Source: Nitrospirota bacterium
GTDB taxonomy: Bacteria > Nitrospirota > Thermodesulfovibrionia > Thermodesulfovibrionales > JdFR-85
Direction: 5' to 3'
DNA length: 64,000 nt
Assembly (NCBI GenBank): GCA_035873375.1
Contig: JAYWMQ010000003.1
Span: forward strand, 1-64,000
The notes under the pieces are model-generated. The model was not told the DNA's origin and did not search any database. It was given only the letters and a program-made list of their open reading frames with translations. Shown here piece after piece: positions 34,009-42,525 of this stretch. Both the position numbers and the translations under genes were made by a program. Numbering within the stretch: position 1 is the stretch's first letter; the number at the start of each line of letters is the position of its first letter.

Positions 34009-34488
34009 GTGAAGGCTAAAGACATAATGGAGCCGGTTAAAGAGACCTTGACTCCGGAGACCACACTGAAAGAGGCAGTTAACAGGATGAGGGTTGCCAG
34101 GCGGGGAGATGGCCGGGTTGGGGTAAAAGGCATGATAGTACTTGATAATGGAAAGCTTGCAGGTATAGTCTCAATCAAGGATATACTGAAGGCCATTATC
34201 CCATCATATATGACCTTGACCGAACTTGGAGAATTCACATGGGACGGGATGCTTGAGCAAATGGCAAAAAAGGTTGCCGGAAGGAAGGTTGAGGAGATAA
34301 TGACAAAGGATGTGATAACCGTTTCAGAAGACTCCCCGCTCATGGAGTGTGCTGATCTTGTTGTAAAACACGGGCTGCACAGGCTTCCTGTCCTGGATAG
34401 GGACAAGAAGGTGGTCGGCATGATATATATACGAGATCTGTACCAGGCAATAGTGCAGGCCCTTTTTGAAAAGGAGGACAAGAGATGA
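34009..34488 (+). CDS. CBS-domain pair protein (copy 2)
   Basis: 159 residues from GTG after GGAGGG. Highly similar to copy 1 throughout (MEPVKETLTPETTLKEAVNR, then MTKDVITVSEDSPLMECADLVVKHGLHRLPVL). Differences are scattered, so the duplication is not recent. It overlaps the downstream permease by four bases, like copy 1. Confidence 0.85.
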   Translation: MKAKDIMEPVKETLTPETTLKEAVNRMRVARRGDGRVGVKGMIVLDNGKLAGIVSIKDILKAIIPSYMTLTELGEFTWDGMLEQMAKKVAGRKVEEIMTKDVITVSEDSPLMECADLVVKHGLHRLPVLDRDKKVVGMIYIRDLYQAIVQALFEKEDKR

Positions 34489-35843
34489 CACATGAAGCTG
34501 CCCCTTTTGTAATGGATGCAACCTTCTGGACAGCCACTACCATATTTCTCCTTGCCTATGCATTAATTGTCTCGGAAAAGATACATAAGACGGTTGTTGC
34601 CATCTTTGGTGCAGCCCTGATGCTTGTGCTCAAGATACTGGAGCAGAGAGAGGCCTTTCATGTTGAAGAGTTCGGCATAGACTGGAATGTCATATTCCTC
34701 CTCATCTCGATGATGATAATAATAAACCTCATGAAGCCAACCGGTTTTTTTGAGTACATAGCCATAAAAAGCGCTAAACTGGGAAAGGGTGAGCCCATGA
34801 GGATAATGACCATATTCGCTGTTGTTACGGCCGTTCTGAGCGCCCTTCTTGACAATGTCACCACGGTGCTACTGCTTGCCCCGGTCACTCTTCTGATTGC
34901 AGACGCCCTTGAGGTCGACCCGATACCCTTTCTGATTGCCGAGGCACTCGCCTCCAATATAGGAGGCACTGCCACACTTATCGGTGACCCGCCCAATATC
35001 ATGATTGCCTCAAAGGCAAAACTCAATTTCATGGATTTTATCTACAATCTGACACCTGCAATCATTGTAATAATGGCCGCCTTCCTCTTTGTCCTGAAAA
35101 TAATGTTCGGCAAGAAGCTCCATGTCAGGCCCGAACTTAAACAGAGGATATTGGAAATGGACGAAAACGAGGCTATCAAGGATCCAATCATGCTTAAAAA
35201 ATCACTCTTCGTCCTCGCAATTGTTGTAGTTGGTTTTGTCCTGCACGGCACGTTTAACTATGAACCGGCCACAGTGGCCCTGTTTGGAGCAGGACTTTTA
35301 TTGCTGCTATCAGGCACTCATGAACCACACCACGTCCTTGCCGAGATCGAGTGGCCGACCATATTCTTTTTTATGGGTCTCTTTATCATTATCGGGGGCG
35401 TTGTCAAGGTCGGGCTTATCAAGTGGATGTCCATAGAGGTGCTTGCAATTACACACGGAAACATGTTTGCCACGAGCATGCTCATAATGTGGTTCTCTGC
35501 CTTTGCCTCGGCCTTTGTGGATAACATTCCATACGTTGCAACAATGAATCCCTTAATAATCGATATGGCTAACCAGATATGGCCTCACCTTCAGGGCCTG
35601 AAACTCCTGCACAATCCCGAGCTCATGCCCGTCTGGTGGTCTCTCGCACTTGGGGCATGTCTGGGGGGCAATGGCACGGCTATCGGGGCATCTGCAAATG
35701 TGATTGTGGTCGGGCTGGCCGAAAGGGCAGGAAAGAAGATATCATTTATCAGGTTTATGGCCTACGGAATGCCCGTTATGATAATAACGGTATTTATATC
35801 CACGATTTATGTCTGGCTGAGGTATTATGTACTGAAGATATAG
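34485..35843 (+). CDS. NhaD/ArsB-type ion permease (copy 2)
   Basis: 452 residues, very similar to copy 1, with all signature segments kept (LLDNVTTVLLLAPVTLL, GGTATLIGDPPNIMI, FVDNIPYVATMNPLI, GNGTAIGASANVI). Hydrophilic loops differ most, including the one after MFGKK. The two copies may differ in ion preference or expression. Confidence 0.83.
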   Translation: MTHEAAPFVMDATFWTATTIFLLAYALIVSEKIHKTVVAIFGAALMLVLKILEQREAFHVEEFGIDWNVIFLLISMMIIINLMKPTGFFEYIAIKSAKLGKGEPMRIMTIFAVVTAVLSALLDNVTTVLLLAPVTLLIADALEVDPIPFLIAEALASNIGGTATLIGDPPNIMIASKAKLNFMDFIYNLTPAIIVIMAAFLFVLKIMFGKKLHVRPELKQRILEMDENEAIKDPIMLKKSLFVLAIVVVGFVLHGTFNYEPATVALFGAGLLLLLSGTHEPHHVLAEIEWPTIFFFMGLFIIIGGVVKVGLIKWMSIEVLAITHGNMFATSMLIMWFSAFASAFVDNIPYVATMNPLIIDMANQIWPHLQGLKLLHNPELMPVWWSLALGACLGGNGTAIGASANVIVVGLAERAGKKISFIRFMAYGMPVMIITVFISTIYVWLRYYVLKI

Positions 35844-35912
35844 GAAATACCGTGATGTTCGGACCTATAACTTCCCTTTAATATCTTATTAAAATAAAAA
35901 ATCGCCATTTTC

Positions 35913-35942
35913 TTGACATATCTACTAACAGAGGATTATCAT
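35913..35942 (+). promoter_or_regulatory. Promoter of the TauE-like operon
   Basis: TTGACA (35913-35918), 18 bases, TATCAT (35937-35942). Confidence 0.65.
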
Positions 35943-35952
35943 ATCTCAGCAA

Positions 35953-35965
35953 TTGCGTATTGCAA
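35953..35965 (+). promoter_or_regulatory. TTGCnnAwTGCAA operator-like site c
   Basis: TTGCGTATTGCAA, 10 bases after the -10. Same spacing as sites a and b, although the downstream genes are unrelated. Confidence 0.6.
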
Positions 35966-36019
35966 TATTATTGTTACAATAATCAACAGTACTGAATAGA
36001 TGACGAAGGAGGCATTACG

Positions 36020-36985
36020 ATGTCACGCACTTTGCGAAGGTTTCTCTTTCTTTTTGCAGTAGTGGCTATAACTATAGGATTTTATAGCATTGCATTTGGT
36101 GAAGAACAGATAGTTGAGGTAGCCCAGAAAGGAAGCACCATTGTCTGGTGGATGTGGCCGGTAATCCTGTTTATCTTTACCTTTTTCCTTGGTATCCTGG
36201 CAGTTGTTGCAGGTGTTGGAGGAGGGGTGCTGTTTGTTCCCATAGTAAGCAGCTTTTTTCCCTTTAATCTTGATTTTGTAAGAGGTGCCGGCCTGCTGGT
36301 GGCCCTTACCGGGGCACTCTCTGCAGGTCCCGGATTGCTCAAGCGCGGACTCGCAGATCTCAGACTCGCGCTCCCCATGGCCCTTATAGCCTCTACATGC
36401 TCAATCTTTGGCGCAATGGTGGGCCTTGCACTCCCTACGAATGTAGTCCAGACCGCACTCGGGGCCACGATCATAATGATCGTCATCATTATGGCTACAG
36501 CCAAGCGCTCGGATTTTCCGGAAGTTAAAGAGGCTGATACACTCTCTTCAGTCCTCAGGATAACAGGTATTTATTACGAGGAGTCTGCCGGCAAGCAGAT
36601 TAACTGGCAGATTCACAGAACACCACTTGGTCTTTCACTCTTTATAGTAATAGGCTTTATGGCAGGCATGTTCGGCCTCGGTGCCGGATGGGCAAACGTA
36701 CCCGTCCTTAATCTGCTCCTCGGCGCACCACTGAAAATCTCCGTGGCAACAAGTGTATTTCTGCTCTCCATAACTGATACAGCAGCAGCATGGGTATACA
36801 TTAACAAGGGTGCGGTGCTACCATTAATTGCCGTACCATCAGTTGCCGGCATGATGCTCGGCACGAGAATAGGTGTAAGGATACTGGCAAGGGCAAAGCC
36901 CAAGGCAGTAAAATGGATGGTGGTAACCATTCTCTTCCTTGCCGGATTCAGAGCACTCTTAAAAGGTCTTGGAATATGGGGGTGA
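36020..36985 (+). CDS. TauE/SafE-family permease
   Basis: 321 residues. An N-terminal hydrophobic segment is followed by two repeats of the family signature: LAVVAGVGGGVLFVPIVSSFF and IGFMAGMFGLGAGWANVPVLNLLLGAPLKISVATS. Members export or import sulfoacetate, taurine, sulfite or other small anions. The start is ATG 36020 after GAAGGAGG. It heads an operon with a small membrane protein and a stress protein. Confidence 0.85.
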   Translation: MSRTLRRFLFLFAVVAITIGFYSIAFGEEQIVEVAQKGSTIVWWMWPVILFIFTFFLGILAVVAGVGGGVLFVPIVSSFFPFNLDFVRGAGLLVALTGALSAGPGLLKRGLADLRLALPMALIASTCSIFGAMVGLALPTNVVQTALGATIIMIVIIMATAKRSDFPEVKEADTLSSVLRITGIYYEESAGKQINWQIHRTPLGLSLFIVIGFMAGMFGLGAGWANVPVLNLLLGAPLKISVATSVFLLSITDTAAAWVYINKGAVLPLIAVPSVAGMMLGTRIGVRILARAKPKAVKWMVVTILFLAGFRALLKGLGIWG

Positions 36986-36991
36986 CAAATC

Positions 36992-37405
36992 ATGAGTAAT
37001 AAAACAAAGCCATCAGAAGAACAGCTAAAGTATGCATCCGTACTTCAAACAATATCCCTTGGGGGGTTGGCGCTCCTGATCATCGGTTTCTTTGTTTATC
37101 TAAGCGGCATGCTTCCAACCCTGGTTCCGGCTGATGAGATCCCGAACTACTGGGGAATGAGGGTACACGAGTTCGTTGAAAAAACGGGAATGCCAACCGG
37201 ATGGGACTGGGTACCCTTGCTTAATAATGGTGATATAGTAAGTTTTCTCGGAATAATCCTGTTGGCTGCAGGCACACTCGTCTGCTTTGCAGTTATACTC
37301 CCTAATTTTATACGTAAAAAAGATACACCTTTTGTGATTATTGTCATCGTGCAAATCCTGATCCTCTTGCTTGCAGCAAGCGGGTTTATTACAGGGGGTC
37401 ATTAA
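36992..37405 (+). CDS. DUF1634-like small membrane protein
   Basis: 137 residues with three hydrophobic segments (LGGLALLIIGFFVYLSGMLP, DIVSFLGIILLAAGTLVCFAVIL, FVIIVIVQILILLLAASGF). DUF1634 proteins commonly accompany TauE/SafE permeases, which fits the six-base spacing here. The role is unknown, perhaps an accessory subunit. Confidence 0.7.
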   Translation: MSNKTKPSEEQLKYASVLQTISLGGLALLIIGFFVYLSGMLPTLVPADEIPNYWGMRVHEFVEKTGMPTGWDWVPLLNNGDIVSFLGIILLAAGTLVCFAVILPNFIRKKDTPFVIIVIVQILILLLAASGFITGGH

Positions 37406-37406
37406 T

Positions 37407-38243
37407 ATGAGCACACTTGATTCATGCCCGGTTACAAGCCTTGAAAGAATCCTCTTATGCACAGACGGGTCGGAATTCAGCGAAGGGGCTATCAGGGAGG
37501 CTATAAGCATCGCAAAAAGCTGCAAGAGCAAACTGTACGTCATCTCTGTAGTAGAAGTAAATCCTGAACTTGAGGCTTATGCCCCCGGACTTGTAGAAAA
37601 GATAGAGAAAGATACGAGAAAACACCTCGAAGGCATAAAAGAAAGGGCTGAAAAAGAGGGAATTACCTGTGAAACAATAACACACGAAGGCGAGGAGCCT
37701 TACAGATACATAGTCAAGGAGACGTCCAGACTGAAGGCTGACCTGATCATAATGGGAAGACACGGCAGGACCGGCATTAACAGACTGATGATGGGAAGTG
37801 TCACCGCAAGGGTCATTGGACATGCTGACTGCAATGTCCTTGTTGTGCCAAGAGCGGCAGTATTTACGTGTAAAAAGATACTGATTGCTACTGACGGTTC
37901 GGAATTCAGCGACAAGGCAGTCGAGGAGGCCCTCGATATTGCGGCGGCAAGTAAGAGTGAAGTTGTCATTGTGTCAGTGGCTTCAGGCGACTCTGACCTC
38001 AAGGAAGCCGGGATGAATGTCCGAAAGGCGCAGGAAATGGCCGATAAAAAGGGCATAAAGGTTACAACCGAAATACCCGTGGGAACTGTTTACGAGATGA
38101 TCATTGATGTTGCTGAAAAAGAAAAGGTTGACCTCATCGTTGTAGGAAGCCACGGCAGAACAGGGCTTAAAAGACTATTGATGGGAAGTGTAGCTGAAAG
38201 GGTTATCGGCCACGCCTCATGTACAGTACTGGTAGTTAAGTAA
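37407..38243 (+). CDS. Tandem universal stress protein
   Basis: 278 residues from ATG 37407, two bases after the previous stop. There are two Usp domains, each beginning RILLCTDGSEFS / KILIATDGSEFS and ending in the ATP-binding loop GRHGRTGINRLMMGSVTARVI / GSHGRTGLKRLLMGSVAERVI. Such proteins bind ATP and modulate stress or transporter activity. It probably serves the TauE-like permease of the same operon. Confidence 0.88.
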   Translation: MSTLDSCPVTSLERILLCTDGSEFSEGAIREAISIAKSCKSKLYVISVVEVNPELEAYAPGLVEKIEKDTRKHLEGIKERAEKEGITCETITHEGEEPYRYIVKETSRLKADLIIMGRHGRTGINRLMMGSVTARVIGHADCNVLVVPRAAVFTCKKILIATDGSEFSDKAVEEALDIAAASKSEVVIVSVASGDSDLKEAGMNVRKAQEMADKKGIKVTTEIPVGTVYEMIIDVAEKEKVDLIVVGSHGRTGLKRLLMGSVAERVIGHASCTVLVVK

Positions 38244-38258
38244 GAACAAAAACAGGTA

Positions 38259-38289
38259 ATCCGGAGTATTGCAGCACAATACTCCGGAT
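38259..38289. terminator. Perfect 13-bp hairpin between convergent genes
   Basis: ATCCGGAGTATTG, loop CAGCA, CAATACTCCGGAT. The position between two gene ends suggests a bidirectional transcript end. Confidence 0.65.
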
Positions 38290-38324
38290 CTGATAAATTC
38301 CAGCACAAAGAGACTTTCCCGCCT

Positions 38325-40136
38325 TTATGTAGTTATTCCATAGAAAACATACATTGTCCCAATCATGACTACAAGGAACAGGATTGTCATAACAGAGCCG
38401 GCCTTTATATAGTCAACCGTCTTGTACTCTCCGGGTCCCATGATATAAGCGTTTACCTGGTGTGTGGGAAGGACAAAGGTATTTGACGCCGCCACAGCCA
38501 CGGTCAGCGCAGCCATTCTCGGATCCACACCTCCACCCATTGCCATGTTGATAGCCAGAGGCACCAGCAGCACGGTTGCACCCACATTGGAAACAACAAG
38601 TGTAAATGCCGATGTGAGGAGCCCTATAACTGTAAGCAGTACAATTGGCGAAACATCGCCGATCAGAGAGAGTATCTGGGTTGCTATGTATGCTGCTGCA
38701 CCTGTCTTCTCGGTTGCCACACCCAGAGGTATCAGTCCACCTAAAAGAAAGACCGTTCTCCAGTCCACGGCATTATATGCCTCGTCAACTGAAAGAACCC
38801 CCGTCAGGATCATCCCGACTGCACCTGTCATCAAAGCTACTGAGAGCTTCACACTACCTGAGACAACAAGGACGAGTGCAACTGCAAAGCAGAACAGGGC
38901 GGCCTTTGCCTTGTGAGTCTTCATCACTTCTGCTTCAAACGGAGTTATAAAGGACAGGTCTTTTGAGTCCTTCAGAATTGCAAACTTCTCCCAGAGCCCC
39001 TGCAGGAACATCATATCTCCTGACTGTAAGGGAATGTCTGAAAGGCCTCCGTAAAAAACCCTTTGTCCCTTCCTTATAGCAATCGGATTAACCTGATATT
39101 TTTCTCTGAAATGCACCTCTCGGAGGGTCTTCCCCTCAAGTGCAGAACGGGGGGTAACAATCACCTCCACCATCCCTGCATTGTTGTCTGAAAGATCATC
39201 TTCAAAAGTCTCCAGCTTGTCCTTCAGTTTCAACCCGAAGTCCTGGGCAAATCTTTCCACATTATCCTTGGCCCCCACCACCGCTATGTCATTTCCAGGA
39301 CTGAGTTTCATGGTCCTTGTAGGGGCAAATATCTTTCTTTCCTCAGCATGCTTTGCCACGGCAACTACTGTTACAAGATAATCAGGCCTTATCGCCATAT
39401 CCTCAAGGGTATGACTGCAAACACGGCAGTCATCAGGAACCTTCAGCTCAAACAATCCGCTCGCCGCATGATATATTTTGCCGAAATCAACATCCCCTTC
39501 AGCCCCTTCGGTTGCCAACCCCCTGCTTGGGAGTATAAACCTGCCGAACAGGACAAAATAGAGCAAGGCTGCTATAACAAGTGCGATCCCTATCGGGGTA
39601 ACATCAAAAAGCCCGAACGGCTCAAGATTATTCGGGATGAGAAGATCGTTTAAAAGGATCAGGGGACTTGACCCCACAAGGGTAAGACATCCACCTATAA
39701 TACCAAGATACCCCATGGGAATGAGAATCCTCGAAGGGGGAACATTCATCTTTTTGCTTACCCTCTGGGTTGCCGGCAGAAAGAGGGCAACAGCTCCAAT
39801 GTTCTGCATAAATGAAGAAATTACGGCAACTGTGGCAGAGACAAGCGTTATCAGCCGGGATTCACTATTGCCGGCAAGCCGGGTAATCGGTTTTGCCACC
39901 TTGTTCATTATGCCGGTCCCGTCCAGACCGGCCCCTATTATTATCACGGCAATAATAGAGATAACGGCATTACTGCTCAGGCCCATAAAGGCCTCGTTTC
40001 CGCTCACCAGTCCCAAAAGCGGTAAGGTCACCATCACGATCAGGGCTACTACGTCCACCCTGACCCATTCAACAATAAATAGAAAAACTGCGGCTACTAT
40101 AACACCCATTACCAGAATCATGTCCATTGTGAGCAT
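38325..40136 (-). CDS. SLC13-type permease with two RCK_C domains
   Basis: 603 residues. An N-terminal half-transporter (about 1-200) contains NIGAVALFLPATQRVSKKMN and SSPLILLNDLLIPN. Two TrkA-C domains follow (about 215-405; VTPRSALEGKTLREVHFREK). The second half-transporter contains VSNVGATVLLVPLAINMAMG and AASNTFVLPTHQVNAYI. This DASS-like layout transports dicarboxylates or sulfate with Na+; the substrate is unknown. Transcription is leftward, after a leader with a long hairpin near 40210-40265. Confidence 0.85.
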   Translation of the reverse strand: MLTMDMILVMGVIVAAVFLFIVEWVRVDVVALIVMVTLPLLGLVSGNEAFMGLSSNAVISIIAVIIIGAGLDGTGIMNKVAKPITRLAGNSESRLITLVSATVAVISSFMQNIGAVALFLPATQRVSKKMNVPPSRILIPMGYLGIIGGCLTLVGSSPLILLNDLLIPNNLEPFGLFDVTPIGIALVIAALLYFVLFGRFILPSRGLATEGAEGDVDFGKIYHAASGLFELKVPDDCRVCSHTLEDMAIRPDYLVTVVAVAKHAEERKIFAPTRTMKLSPGNDIAVVGAKDNVERFAQDFGLKLKDKLETFEDDLSDNNAGMVEVIVTPRSALEGKTLREVHFREKYQVNPIAIRKGQRVFYGGLSDIPLQSGDMMFLQGLWEKFAILKDSKDLSFITPFEAEVMKTHKAKAALFCFAVALVLVVSGSVKLSVALMTGAVGMILTGVLSVDEAYNAVDWRTVFLLGGLIPLGVATEKTGAAAYIATQILSLIGDVSPIVLLTVIGLLTSAFTLVVSNVGATVLLVPLAINMAMGGGVDPRMAALTVAVAASNTFVLPTHQVNAYIMGPGEYKTVDYIKAGSVMTILFLVVMIGTMYVFYGITT

Positions 40137-40276
40137 TTAAATCCTTCCTCCTTTTCCTGACAAATCCTTGAATTTTAAAAAAAGATTTCACACAATAATA
40201 CAACTTAAGTTGGCTGAAGATGCAAGCTATTTTTCAGCCTGCACCTTAACAGCCAACTCAAGTTTCCAGACAAAAC

Positions 40277-40299
40277 TTTGAGGGACAGAGTCCCTCAAA
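40277..40299. terminator. Hairpin after the leftward usp-like gene
   Basis: TTTGAGGGA, CAGAG, TCCCTCAAA: perfect 9-bp arms. On the minus strand GTTTTG follows, so a weak intrinsic terminator is plausible. Confidence 0.55.
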
Positions 40300-40353
40300 T
40301 AATTTTAAGGTCTTGTGTGCAACGAACTGTGGAGTGGAAAAGCTGCAAGTTTG

Positions 40354-40995
40354 CTATATATCAAGACAAAAAACGGGAATACCTGCCTTTGCCGGGGACC
40401 TGTCAGCTACATGCTCCGGCTCCGTCAGAACAAATGAAATCCGCTTAAAATCTTTGTGTGCATCCTTGATTGACTTGTCAAAGTCCCCAAACCTCACGTT
40501 GTGACTGAAGAGTATATCCTTATCTTCAGCCTTCTTTCTGAAAGTATCCGCCTCTCTCACCGTCCTTTCCCTTAACTCTTCCCTGACCTTCTCATTCAGC
40601 AGGGAAAAAAGACGGTTTCCAGCTGGTATTACATTGAGGGCGACAATCTCGTAATCCATTCTCTCGGCCATCCCGAGGGCATAATGAACAAGCTTCTCCG
40701 AAAAGCCCTCCTCAGCACCTACAACGAGTATCTTCTTCTTCTCGTTATCATCCCTCTTTAGTATCTCCCTTGCATACTCATACTCACCTGCCTCGGCAAA
40801 GACGATGGCTTCCTCTGTCCTCTCATGTTTCTTGATTAAAGACTCTACCCTTTCATCCTTGACATTGAGAGACCTGCCTTCTTTTTTTGTCATCCTCATC
40901 TCGCTTATTATCTGACGTGCTGTCTTTTCGTCCCCTGATTCGGCAAATGCTACTGCTGCCATGGAATCCTCAAAGTTTTTGATAAAGTTTTTCAT
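40354..40995 (-). CDS. Usp-like protein with two AxAFAEAG motifs
   Basis: 213 residues from ATG 40995 after GGAGG. Two copies of a short helical motif come first (MAAVAFAESGDEKTARQI, EEAIVFAEAGEYEYAREIL). A Usp-type Rossmann domain follows (KKILVVGAEEGFSEKLVHYALGMAERMDYEIVALNVIP), but it lacks the usual GxxGxR ATP loop. A sigma-54 promoter (41069-41085) and an upstream palindrome at 41150 make it a likely target of the sigma-54 regulators encoded next door. Confidence 0.72.
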   Translation of the reverse strand: MKNFIKNFEDSMAAVAFAESGDEKTARQIISEMRMTKKEGRSLNVKDERVESLIKKHERTEEAIVFAEAGEYEYAREILKRDDNEKKKILVVGAEEGFSEKLVHYALGMAERMDYEIVALNVIPAGNRLFSLLNEKVREELRERTVREADTFRKKAEDKDILFSHNVRFGDFDKSIKDAHKDFKRISFVLTEPEHVADRSPAKAGIPVFCLDI

Positions 40996-41068
40996 TGTTA
41001 TCCTCCTTTTCAACATTTTTAAGCTGTTTTTGTCAGGCCTGACTCGCCTGCTTATTTGCCTTACTAAA

Positions 41069-41085
41069 AGCAACAAGCATGCCAA
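41069..41085 (-). promoter_or_regulatory. Sigma-54 (-24/-12) promoter
   Basis: On the minus strand TTGGCATGCTTGTTGCT: GG and GC are exactly 10 bases apart, near-perfect to TGGCACN5TTGC. It lies about 75 bp before the usp-like start. Confidence 0.75.
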
Positions 41086-41149
41086 CTTTAAAAGTTATTG
41101 ATTTTAAAGGATATTTTTGTGAGGAGGCAGTATAGGAAGGATATTAATG

Positions 41150-41162
41150 TTGCTTATTGCAA
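41150..41162 (-). promoter_or_regulatory. TTGCnnAwTGCAA site d (enhancer-like)
   Basis: TTGCTTATTGCAA, about 65 bp upstream of the sigma-54 promoter, the expected place for an NtrC-type activator site. Confidence 0.6.
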
Positions 41163-41166
41163 CGCA

Positions 41167-42525
41167 TTACTTCTCCATATCATATCTCTTAATCTTTCTC
41201 CAGAGGGATACCCTGTCTATTCCGAGTATCTGGGCTGCCTTTGACTTATTTCCACCAACCTCTTTCAGCACCCATTGTATGTATGCCTTCTCCTGGTCTT
41301 CAAGTGACGGGACTTTCCCTGCGCTCTTTCTGAATGTCCTGATGCTCAATTCCCTGAGATCATCAGGGAGATGTATGGTTTCAAGGGTGTTTACCTTGGA
41401 GAGCGCAATCCCCCTCTCGATGATATTCTCCAGCTCCCGTACATTTCCCGGAAAGTTGTAACTGTTAAGCACTCCTAACATATCCTCGGAAATATCAGTC
41501 ACTTCCTTTCCCATGATTGAGGAGTATTTCTTGAGGAAGTGATAGCAGAGCAGTGGAATATCTCCTTTTCTCTCTGAAAGCGGCGGGAGGTGAAGCGTTA
41601 CGACATTCAGACGGTAATAAAGGTCCTGCCTGAACTCACCGCTTTCGATAACTTCCTGAATGTTTCTGTTGGTGGCTGCAATAAACCTCACATCAACCTT
41701 TACCGGTTCAGTGCCCCCAACACGCTGGTACTCTCTTTCCTGCACAACCCTGAGGAGTTTTACCTGCATGGAAGGGCTCATTTCCGTAATCTCATCCAGG
41801 AACAAAGTGCCCTTGCTTGCCACCTCGATAAGACCTTTTTTAAGAAATGTAGCACCTGTAAATGCCCCCTTCTCGTGTCCGAAAAGCTCGCTTACGAGGA
41901 GCCCCTCTGAAAAGGCCCCGCAATTGATTGCAATAAAGGGTCCTTCAGACCTCTTGCTGTAAAGGTGGACATAGCGTGCCACCAGTTCCTTACCCGTTCC
42001 GCTTTCACCCGTGATAAGGATATTGCAGTCAGTAGGCGCAACATCCTTGGCCGTATCCAGTATCCTGAGCATCTGGGGGGCCTGGGTGATTATCCTCACC
42101 CTGTCCGTAATGTTCTCAAGGCTCTCCCTGAGTTGCCTGTTCTCTTTCTTGAGCCTTACCTTTTCCGAGGCCTCCCTTACAACCTTTCTCACCTCATCCA
42201 GCTTAAAAGGCTTTGCTATATAATGGTACGCACCGTGTTTCATTGCCTCTATGGCGGTCTCAACCGTGGCATATCCTGTAATCATTATCACCTCTAAATC
42301 GGGGTTGGCCTCCTTGCATCTCTTGAGTATCTGCATTCCGTCAACCTTCTCCATCTTCAGGTCGGTCAGAACAACGTCGAAATCATGTCTGTTCAGGAGT
42401 TTTAAGGCGTTCTGCCCGTTTGTGGTTGTCTTTATCTCATAACCCTCCTTCTTCAAAACATGCTCAAGGTTCTTTATGGCTATCTTTTCGTCATCAACAA
42501 TCAGAAGTTTGATCTTGTTTTCCAT
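41167..42525 (-). CDS. Sigma-54-dependent response regulator A
   Basis: 452 residues. The receiver domain has acidic residues DDE near the start, phospho-acceptor Asp in VVLTDLKM, and K in YIAKPF. The AAA+ domain has Walker A GESGTGKE, the sigma-54 contact GAFTGA, and Walker B FLDEI. A C-terminal Fis-type helix-turn-helix follows (NKSKAAQILGIDRVSLWRKIKRY). It should activate sigma-54 promoters when phosphorylated by the adjoining kinase, whose gene overlaps its start. Confidence 0.93.
   Translation of the reverse strand: MENKIKLLIVDDEKIAIKNLEHVLKKEGYEIKTTTNGQNALKLLNRHDFDVVLTDLKMEKVDGMQILKRCKEANPDLEVIMITGYATVETAIEAMKHGAYHYIAKPFKLDEVRKVVREASEKVRLKKENRQLRESLENITDRVRIITQAPQMLRILDTAKDVAPTDCNILITGESGTGKELVARYVHLYSKRSEGPFIAINCGAFSEGLLVSELFGHEKGAFTGATFLKKGLIEVASKGTLFLDEITEMSPSMQVKLLRVVQEREYQRVGGTEPVKVDVRFIAATNRNIQEVIESGEFRQDLYYRLNVVTLHLPPLSERKGDIPLLCYHFLKKYSSIMGKEVTDISEDMLGVLNSYNFPGNVRELENIIERGIALSKVNTLETIHLPDDLRELSIRTFRKSAGKVPSLEDQEKAYIQWVLKEVGGNKSKAAQILGIDRVSLWRKIKRYDMEK

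Noticed and set aside
31840-36000. Sigma-54 promoters for the CBS/permease and TauE operons
   Set aside because: No GG-N10-GC pair exists at these places; TTGACW-18-TATNAT fits sigma-70 instead.
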